Assembly (NCBI GenBank): GCA_025201345.1
Contig: JAIXMG010000007.1
Coordinates: 682,001 to 746,000 of the forward strand
Origin: Thamnidium elegans
Taxonomy: Eukaryota; Mucoromycota; Mucoromycetes; Mucorales; Mucoraceae
Length of the DNA stretch: 64,000 bases
Direction of reading: 5' to 3'
How positions within the stretch are numbered: position 1 is the stretch's first letter; each line of letters starts with the position of its first letter. Under the pieces are notes generated by a model that saw nothing but the letters and a program-made list of their open reading frames with translations, had not been told where the DNA came from and searched no databases. Below are positions 55,794 to 64,000 of the stretch, in pieces. The position numbers and the translations under genes were made by a program.

Positions 55794-58700
55794 ATGAATT
55801 TCAGTTTTGAGGGTAATCATAAGCCTAGAAGAAACATTAATTTAGGTGGCGTCAAGTCTCTCGATGATAAACGGTCTTTAATGGCAAAGACTCAAGCTGA
55901 ACGCAAAGCAAGAGAACAGGATCGGTTAAAGGTTAAAAGTGCACAACGAATTCAGGTAAGCAGCAAAACCCGCAACTTTTTTTTTTCTACTTATTTTTAT
56001 ATACGTAGGCCTTTTGTAGAGGACGTAAGCAAGCTTCTATTATTCGACAAGAACAAAGAAAGGACTTCAAACAGTTGCTTTTACAAGTCAATGAACCTTG
56101 TGCAGATGAACAAAAAATAAATCGGATCGTCACCTTGACTAGACAACTGTTGGTGTTTTACCAAAAAGAAAAGGATCAAATTTATCTTGAACAGTATATA
56201 GTTTTACTTACACCGACTCAGTTGCATGATATGTTTAATATTAAAGATAAAGAAGTGATTGATTCTTGGGTTTGGCTTGCTTGCTTATTAATTAAAAAAG
56301 CATTGTTACCAAGCATAAACAGGTAATAAAAAAAAAGTAACTACGGCACTCGGTATATTTAACTGATATTATATAAAAAAAAAAGCCAATCATCTAGTCA
56401 ATTACTCTCACTTTTAATCGACTCAAGTACTTATCCGAACCAGAACAACGACGAAAACCGTATTCGACTTATTACGTTTACTTTATTTAATACCAACTTG
56501 CTTGCAGAGATTAAAAATCTCATTACGCAATCAGACAACCACCATTCCGTTGCGATTGAAAATATACTTTACCAACTGACAAAATTATTACCGCCCTATT
56601 ATTACCCTACCTCTCTATTAATAGAAAAGTATCAGCGAAAACACAGTACCAATTATTTGACTAGACCTGTTTTGATACGTATGATAACTACCGAAATATT
56701 AACGGAACCATTTTTACTCGATAATATATCACATTCACTTGTCACCGAACTTGTGATTCATTTATCGTTAAAGGATGTTTTGGATGTTGTTTCCAATTTG
56801 TTTAGAGATAATACACATAAACTAGATGATATGATCGTTGCAGGGCTATTAATGAATATAACTCAAATGGGTAATATCGAGTCTGGAAAATACCTGGATG
56901 GTATACTTGTAAGTTGAATTTTTTTATACATGTATAAAAATTATTATTTACTAACAAAATAAATAAAAAAAAGGCCGAGTATGCAAAGGCTGTACAGTTA
57001 CTTTTGACACATTTACCAGTATCTTATCTGGTTGATCCTTCAGTAACCAATGAACCAGTTGTTATGGACCAAGAGAGCGATTCTTCAGATGATGAAGATG
57101 GTGATACCACTATGAAAGAAGCAGTGTTTGAACCTTTTACTGCGGAGAGTTCTATTTCTCCCATGATTCGTGCACGACTAGAGTTACTTTATGATTCTGA
57201 TCGTGTTAATAATTTATTATACCGATTTATGCAATTAGCCTCTCGTGTTACAAATAATACTGAAGCTATTCAGTCTATCTCTAGCTTCTTTAATACTCTC
57301 ATGTTACGTTGGCCTACAAAGAAGGATACCATCTTAAATACCTTGTTGTATAAATCTATAAATACGCATCATTTGTTACAGCTATTATGGAATTCTTGGT
57401 CTAGCTCTAGAGAAGCAGAGTTATTTAAAAACGATCAAAGTATTATGGTTAATTTATCTGAAGCGGTGAAATCTATTACAGGTAATATTATTATTTACAC
57501 TCTTATATAATACATTAACAACTCTTTCTTCTTTCTAGTTTCGGAAAAAAGTTGGCCTGTTTTGTTCTTACTTTGTGAAGTATATACTAGATTATTATTA
57601 ACCATTGGCGATGATGAGTTTTTGGAAAAGAATAATATAATTGGTCATGCTAACCCGCTTGAACTAAAGCAAGTTATTGAATTAAGTAGACAATTGAAAA
57701 ATATTTCGTTTGTCATGTTTTGGCGTGCCAATAGTATGGATCTTACACAGTATATTGGACTTACCGGTATTCAATTAAATCAATTTCGAACAACCATAAC
57801 ACATTTATTACAACAGATTCATATGAGAGAGTAAAGTAGTATAGTAATACATTATATAAAATAACAAAACACACTCATCTTTTTAAACATTCATAGTTCA
57901 CGCCGTCAATTCTGCCCTGAAGACCATTGGTTAATTCCAGATTTAGATACAGATAACTTCTCCAGCGAGGCCGTAGCAGAAGAATTTAATTTAGAAAGTG
58001 AGCTGCAACAAGAAAAGAATATGCCTTTACGTCCATTACGTATGTTATCTAAAGGCAGATTAGCCGTTATCAGTCCTCGACTTGGTTTATTGAACAATAT
58101 CCCGTTTGTCATTCCATTTGAACAGCGTGTAGAAATATTCCGTATGTTTGTTCAAAATGATAAGAAACGAAATAATGTAGATGAATTTTATAGTAGACCT
58201 AAAGCAGCTGCTACTGTGAGAAGAGATCACATGTTTGAAGATGGGTTTGCGTCCTTGCATACACTGGGTGTTGAATTAAAAAACAAGGTGGCTATTTCGT
58301 TTGTGGATGAGTTTGGGTTAGAGGAGGCTGGTATTGATGGTGGTGGTGTGTTCAAGGAGTTTTTAACTGGGGTTGGGTTGGATGCTTTTAATACAAACTA
58401 TGGTTTGTTTGTAGCTACACCTGATCAATTGTTATATCCTAACCCTAGTTCATTCGCTACTGAACGTAAGATACCCCCCCCCCCCCTTGTATTATAATTG
58501 AGCGTTATTGACTTCTTTTTTTTTTTTCTTTTTTAAAAAAAAGCCCAACAATTAGAGTACTTTAAGTTCCTTGGTTTAATTATTGGTAAAGCGGTCTATG
58601 AAGGTATTTTATTAGATGTTGCGTTTGCTGAATTCTTTTTGAAAAAGTGTATGGGAAAAGTAAACTACTGTAAGTGATTTTTTTTTTAGAAAGCACTTTT

Positions 58701-59485
58701 GTTTATTTATTATTTTTTTTTTATTATAACATATAGTGGATGACTTATGTTCATTGGATCCTGAACTATACAAGGGTTTATTAGCTGTCAAAAATTTCGA
58801 TGGCAATGTAGAAGATCTTTCACTTGATTTCACTAGTACACATATTGAAAATGGAAAGTTGATCAATGTGGAACTGATTCCGGGCGGAAGCAATATTGCA
58901 GTCAACAACAATAATAGAATTCAATACATTTATTTGGTTGCTAATTATAGGTTAAATATACAGATTGCAAAGCAATGTAAAGCCTTTTTTAGAGGACTAT
59001 CGACTATTGTAGATATCAAATGGCTTCGTATGTTTAACCAGCAAGAGCTACAGATTGTCTTGGGTGGTGCCTCTGTGCCTATTGATCTTGCTGATTTACG
59101 TGCTCATACGGTTTTAGCTGGGTTTATGGAACACGATGCTACGGTTAAAAATTTTTGGAGAGCCTTGGAGTCATTTGATAACCCACTTCGGATGAAATTT
59201 GTAAAGTTTGTTACGTCTTGTTCCCGACCTCCGTTATTAGGGTTTAAAGAACTTGTGCCTAAATTCTGTCTTCGTAATGCAGGCGTTAATGATGCGCGAT
59301 TGCCAACTAGTTCTACTTGTGTCAACTTGTTAAAATTACCCAATTTTTCTACCTATGAAATTTTGAGAGAGTAAAGTTTTTTTTTTTTATTTAATTTTTT
59401 TTTCTAACACCTTTTTTTTTTTTTTTTTTTTTGTAGTAAACTGTTGTATGCGATTACAGCTGACGCTGGTTTCGACCTCTCATAA
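55794..59485 (+). CDS. HUL5: HECT E3 ubiquitin ligase UBE3C/HUL5
   Basis: Nine exons: 55794-55955, 56009-56322, 56398-56908, 56974-57481, 57539-57830, 57897-58465, 58544-58669, 58737-59370 and 59437-59485 (1054 aa, near human UBE3C). It is a proteasome-associated ligase that extends ubiquitin chains on stalled substrates. The N-terminus MNFSFEGNHKPRRNINLGG is diagnostic and leads to an IQ-like helix (AQRIQAFCRGRKQA). The HECT domain runs from RVEIFRMFVQNDKKRNNVDE through GLEEAGIDGGGVFKEFLTGV to LPTSSTCVNLLKLPNF, which holds the catalytic Cys, and ends GFDLS. Every exon junction was checked for phase. It is the second HECT gene in the window, unrelated in its N-terminal half to the HUL4-like one. 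Confidence 0.95.
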
Positions 59486-61499
59486 TACAATGCACGTACA
59501 TAAATAAATCATTGATAACACATTTGCTATCTATCTCTGTGTATATAAACATATATATCTAAAAGCGTGATTGCTGCATAATAATAAAACCTAATAGAAT
59601 ACAATAAAACGTTTTCCATGTGTATAATATGACCACCCCATAAGATTAAAAAGTTTACGTGTATATTAAAAGTACGAAAGAGTCTCGAGTCTTCCTCTAT
59701 CATCAGTTTGTATGCAGCTCTTACATTGACTAGATAAGTCAGATATGCCGACACTATATAGAACAAATTAGAGTAAAAAAAAGATTTCCATGAGTCTTTA
59801 CTTTTTTGTTTCACGTGCAATTGTATAAGCGTATCTGCTTCTGTATAAATATCAATTGCAATCTAGAATTTATTTTTGTTTTCTCTGCCTACTAAAGTCA
59901 TACTATATCATCCAGCACTATATTTATTTGATGATGATGTACCAACATTGTTTGTTTTTCTAATCTAAACCTATTACAGTATATCTTCCAGTAATTCTAA
60001 TATGTTTCACTATGTAACAACTGTTATATTAATGTATGAACAAGGGGGGGGGGGGTATGGACAGTTTCTGTCATCAGCTACATATTAATTCTTATTGTTT
60101 TACAGCTAGTAAGAAATTTTTCTTTTACTTTTTTTTTTTTTTTTCTACAAAAAAAAAGACTAGCTTATTATAAGTGAAAAGAAGAAAAAAAGGTTGTATT
60201 ATATTATTTTCTCACAAGGGTCGAATCCATAATATCTTTTTTGATGCTATTGACAAAAGAAGAATAAATTTTACGCCAAATACAGCTCAATTTCTTCTGT
60301 TTCAAAAGCATTACAATATCCTGTTATGCATTGACAGATGCAAATATATATATATATATATATTTCCTTCTTCTATATTAAAAGTTAGTTTTAGACAGGG
60401 TTCGTGAAAAATGGGGGAGTGGGAGATGTATATTTGTGAATTATTTATATTTTCTAGAAACTATTTACTATTGTTGTTGTAAATAAATAAACATTCAATA
60501 GATCACTTGGCGATAATTATATACCATGTATTAAAAGCAACCGTATAAAAAACTTGATTATATTAATTTAGACTCATAAAAACTATTATACTTTTTTTTA
60601 AAAAAAAGAAAGACGTCCAGTGTATGTACATAAAGGGACTACAGACACACTGTGTAAACTATATACCACTTTTCCTTTGATTATATCTAGTAAAGCAACG
60701 ATTGAGGGGAACATTGTATATATTTTACATTTAACTGTGGTTAAGTTTAAGTGCAATTTACATAATAGAATATAGTTGGGTATACTTATTTGATAATGCT
60801 AGTGTCCAAGTTATCAAAACATCACCTTTTTTTTTAAAAAAAAAGGGGGGGGGGGCTACATTAGCATGTTATTATACTTGACTTTGCAGTTATTCAAACG
60901 CGTTTAAATCCTTGGAATTGACAAGTTGTTCGATTATAAAAAAAAAAATTTAAAAAAAAAAATGCTTATCTTGATTAAACGTCAACTTTTACTGGACCAA
61001 AAAAAAATACGATTTTTTGTAAGTGTATGCGTGTTTCACTTTAAAGATGTTATCTTTTATGTGTGTGCGTGTGTATGTAGTTTAAAAGTGAACAGTAACG
61101 CGTGTAGACATTAAATAGGCGCGAACGGTAAAATGGTTACCTTTTGTCAAATAAGCTAGTACATACAAACAATGACATGATTGTTTTCGGGCGGCTTTCA
61201 ACATATGTTATTCCTAAATGGAGTCGAACCTAATGCACGGTGATTTATTCCGATAAGTTGAAAAAAATACAGCCTCACGTCTTGATTAGTGCTCATTAAT
61301 AATAGAAACTTTAATATCATGGTGTTACCTTGAAAGAATTGGTTTTTGAAATCAAATGACGAGTTGACAAGTTTTTTTTGGTTCCTGGATCTGGTTCATT
61401 TAAAGCCAGTAAAGAAGAAGGGGACATATGCTTATAAAAAATGGTCATTAATAGTATTTATTTTATTTTTTCTTTATAAATAAATAAAAAATAGAATAA

Positions 61500-61530
<31 letters not shown>

Positions 61531-61775
61531 CATACATAAAATGATAAAAAAAAGAACGGAAATGGATAGAAAAAGAAAAAGAAAAAGGATATTTAAAAGA
61601 GACGTGTATGTGTGTATGTATAAAAGATAGAAAGAAAAAAAAAAGGAATTGCATGCATTTGTGTGTATAAGTAAAAAGAAAGGAATAATATAAATATATA
61701 ATAATAAAAAGTAGTAGTAATAGTATATAGTGAAGGCTGGTTATATTTGTTGTGTCTGTTCGGAACTACTAAAAG

Positions 61776-61804
<29 letters not shown>
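59486..61804. other. Intergenic, no gene recognised
   Basis: 2.3 kb with homopolymers (G10 near 60045, G9 near 60850), TA repeats near 60345 and a (GA)n run at about 61499-61527. The frames at 59527-59820, 60174-60407, 60926-61114 and 61463-61654 show AT- or repeat-driven composition and no domain. A T26 run ends just before the DP gene stop codon. Confidence 0.5.
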
Positions 61805-61806
<2 letters not shown>

Positions 61807-63596
61807 AGGATCGGGTAGCTGAAGGATCATCATTATCTAACAGTAAATGTCGCAAGATTTCGCTATCTTCATAAACAATCTTTCTACTACTATCAAGTTG
61901 ATTTTCATGACAAAATGATATAAAGGCAGATCGACTATAACAGTAGAAAGTATGTTTAGTATCAGCAGGTTTAAGATCAAGTGAGGCGGAGACTTTTTTA
62001 TTTTACCTGTTATTGACAATATCGATATGTTTGTCTTTTGTTGGACATACTACAATGAAGAAAGGGAACGAGATTCTACTATTACTATTAGTATCTTCTT
62101 TTTGTTTACGTTGATTTCTCCAAATAAGATTATGAATTTGCGACCGCTGCAAAAAAAATTGTAAGTTCATATTAAAATATATATATATATATATTTTGTT
62201 TTGTTTATATACTTACTTACTTTTGATAATTTATTATTCACACCTTCTCTTAACGTAGTTAAAGAACAGACCAATTCTTTTTGACGTAACTAGAGTAGAT
62301 ATAACTTTGTTAATATTTACACGTCAAAAAATAAAAAGTATTTACTTCTTCTTGTTCGATTTGTTTCAATAAAAATTCTCTTGATACATCGTTCTTGGTA
62401 ATAATCACATCTTTCACATCTTGATCTAAATTATTATTATTATTATTATTATTCGTTTGTTGTTTATAACACTCGGGTATGCCAAGCCATGTTATGACTT
62501 TCTTGTCTTTAGCAATAATGTTCATTGCCATCAATACATTTAAGGCATCATATACACGTCTTCTAATGTTCTTTTGATCATAAGTATGCTTCTAAAAAAA
62601 AAGTTTATCTATTAATAATTTACTATTTGAATTTTTATATGGACTTACTTCATTTCCTATGGTATTCTGAATATCAAGAGACAATTCGTCTGCCACCTAA
62701 TAATACGTATATAAGGTTAAAGTTCTCTATTTTGCCTCGGAAACTTTCTTTTTTTTTTCAATATGTACCTCATTATAGGAAGTTACACCTTTTTCGGCAA
62801 CCTTTTCACAGACTTGCTTACTGAAATGGCGTAAACCTTTTGTAGCACGTGGGGAATCAATAGTGATGGCGGGAGCAATAAGTTGAGATTGACAGGCCTG
62901 TACACAATCTAAACTATTGGTCAAGTCAAGACTTTTACGATGCTTTTTGATGACAGGGTGATAACTGATTTCAATATGATCTTGTCTAGGTCTTCCTCTT
63001 TTTAATGAATGAATAGTAGGGTGATAATTATCAATAAAATGAGATTGATAATTACATTTACTTTCTTCTTCATCCAATTGTTTTAATTCAGGATCAGAAT
63101 TAAGTAAAGATGCGATAGAACCTTTTCGACGTATATTATTAATCATTTTTTGCTGATCCAAGTCGTCTTCATCGTCATCTTCATCTACAGGAGTAGGAGA
63201 AGAAGCGATAGAGGAGATAGGAGAAGCTGATGAAAGACTGTAATAGCTGTCAAATGGTGGAGAAGGACTGGCAGTTGGAGTTGTCATGATGACATTTTGA
63301 ATAGGTGGTAAATGATATTTACTGTTATTGTTATTATCGGAGACAGGATTAAATAAGAAAGGTCTCAACTCTACAACATCACGACGTTGATTACTTGTGT
63401 AACGCGCGTCGGAAAGCAAACCGCTGCGGTCACCACCAATACATGTTATGTATGGTGAAGGGGCTCGGTCCACGGTAAAAGTCAATATCTTTTTATCGTT
63501 GTTATGATAATGATGAGATATAGGTGGCGATGGTAGCGATGATGTTGAATGACTATTGTTATTACTAACTGAGAAAAATGCTGATGATGAGGTCAT
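61805..63596 (-). CDS. TFDP: E2F dimerisation partner DP (TFDP)
   Basis: Six exons: 63596-62769, 62696-62649, 62591-62346, 62289-62221, 62146-62007 and 61934-61805 (486 aa). DP proteins pair with E2F to drive G1/S genes. The winged-helix DNA-binding domain begins [20 protein letters not shown] and continues [14 protein letters not shown]. Then comes [20 protein letters not shown], including the RRRVYD element that contacts DNA, and [18 protein letters not shown] coiled dimerisation segment ([20 protein letters not shown]) and a marked-box-like C-terminal domain ([20 protein letters not shown]) follow. The N-terminal 200 residues are Ser/Asn-rich with SPSP motifs that could be CDK sites. A short Asn run lies in exon 3. 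The start at 63596 (MTSSSAFF) follows low-complexity sequence. Confidence 0.93.
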
Positions 63597-64000
63597 ATAT
63601 AGAACTTTATAAGAAAGAAAAAAAAAATGTGTTATTTTTTCAGCTTCAAATATTTTTTTTTTTTTTTTACTTACACTTGATTTTTTCAAAGGGATATAAA
63701 AAAAAAGAGAGAAATGATTGTGTATGTGTGTGTGTTAATAAGAAGGATAGTTTAAAAGGAAAGTAAATGAGGGACTCGTTAAAGAGCAAAAGAAAAAATG
63801 AGCGTTTATTGGAACTGGTTTGCAGACAAAAAAAAAATAAAGAGAAAGAAAAAGAGTTAAAAGAATACAAAAAGAAAAATTTAAAGGAAAATATATAAAA
63901 TATTAAGGTTGTATGCAATCAATAAATAATAAACAATAAATAAGAGACTTATTATAATAAGTAAAGGCGGCCTCACTTTTCTAAAATAGAAATAGTTTAC
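63597..64000. other. Upstream region of the DP gene
   Basis: Purine-rich leader and A/T runs. No gene was recognised. The frame at 63667-63918 is low complexity. Confidence 0.5.

Noticed and set aside
59527..59820. 97-codon minus-strand frame past the UBE3C gene
   Set aside because: No recognisable domain, no codon signal, ends in TA-rich sequence.
60330..60365. TA repeats and other AT microsatellites as CRISPR-like arrays
   Set aside because: They are uninterrupted simple repeats with no spacer pattern, and the host is a eukaryote.
61118..61130. GGCGCGAA, an E2F-like octamer downstream of the DP gene
   Set aside because: It is 3' of DP and far from any other gene start, so a regulatory role is not supported.
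61210..61232. tRNA-like T-loop (GGTTCGACTCC on the minus strand)
   Set aside because: The bases flanking the loop do not pair into a T stem, and no acceptor, D or anticodon arm is found at the right distances.

Overview
This window is nuclear DNA from a filamentous fungus, most likely a Mucoromycota species of the Mucorales type. The evidence is AT-rich sequence, many 50-80 nt introns with GTAAGT-like donors and TACTAAT-like branch sites, long A/T homopolymers, and gene families typical of that lineage: membrane-anchored family 1 UDP-glycosyltransferases, a PD-(D/E)XK-like protein, Fanzor/TnpB-like relics and DIRS-like elements. Only the sequence was read. Family names come from recognised motifs, not from searches, and exon joins were worked out by hand from splice signals and reading-frame phase.

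Layout. 1-432 is the 3' end of mitochondrial elongation factor G. 1219-2257 is a C2H2 zinc-finger gene and 2637-4181 a PfkB sugar kinase. 5660-14690 is a tandem UDP-glycosyltransferase cluster: a pseudogene carrying a nested Tc1/mariner-like mini-element, three intact four-exon genes and one exon fragment. 14725-15899 is a PD-(D/E)XK-like gene whose ATG abuts the poly(A) tail of a LINE copy (15900-18456). Next come two inverted-repeat elements (18460-19760), one carrying a broken Gag-like ORF. 19913-22675 is a HUL4-like HECT ubiquitin ligase and 23212-25436 a divergent STE20-like kinase with a Q/A-rich N-terminus. 25701-29504 is an array of six paralogous small secreted cysteine proteins. 29825-34148 is condensin SMC2 and 35515-36451 ribosomal protein S19. 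36508-37432 holds Fanzor/TnpB-like relics. 37807-40823 has two low-complexity genes, one with a polyglutamine tract. 41539-42952 is the splicing factor ESS2 and 42999-45420 the translocon protein SEC63.

45500-53640 is a mobile-element district. Two copies of a 547 bp sequence lie in inverted orientation (47451-47997 and 53093-53639). They bound about 5.1 kb that contains a multi-exon Fanzor/TnpB-like gene and a second partial copy. Past it lie a complex I subunit gene (53929-54422), an INO80-complex subunit (54500-55653), the UBE3C/HUL5 HECT ligase (55794-59485) and the E2F partner DP (61805-63596).

How the genes relate. Most single-copy genes are unlinked housekeeping functions: translation, splicing, chromatin, condensin, ER translocation, respiration and ubiquitination. 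The two tandem arrays (glycosyltransferases and secreted cysteine proteins) are the lineage-specific accessory content. The three intact glycosyltransferases end in a KXKXX ER-retrieval signal, so they are probably ER-resident. The best candidates for undescribed biology are the secreted cysteine family and the Fanzor-like gene between long inverted repeats.
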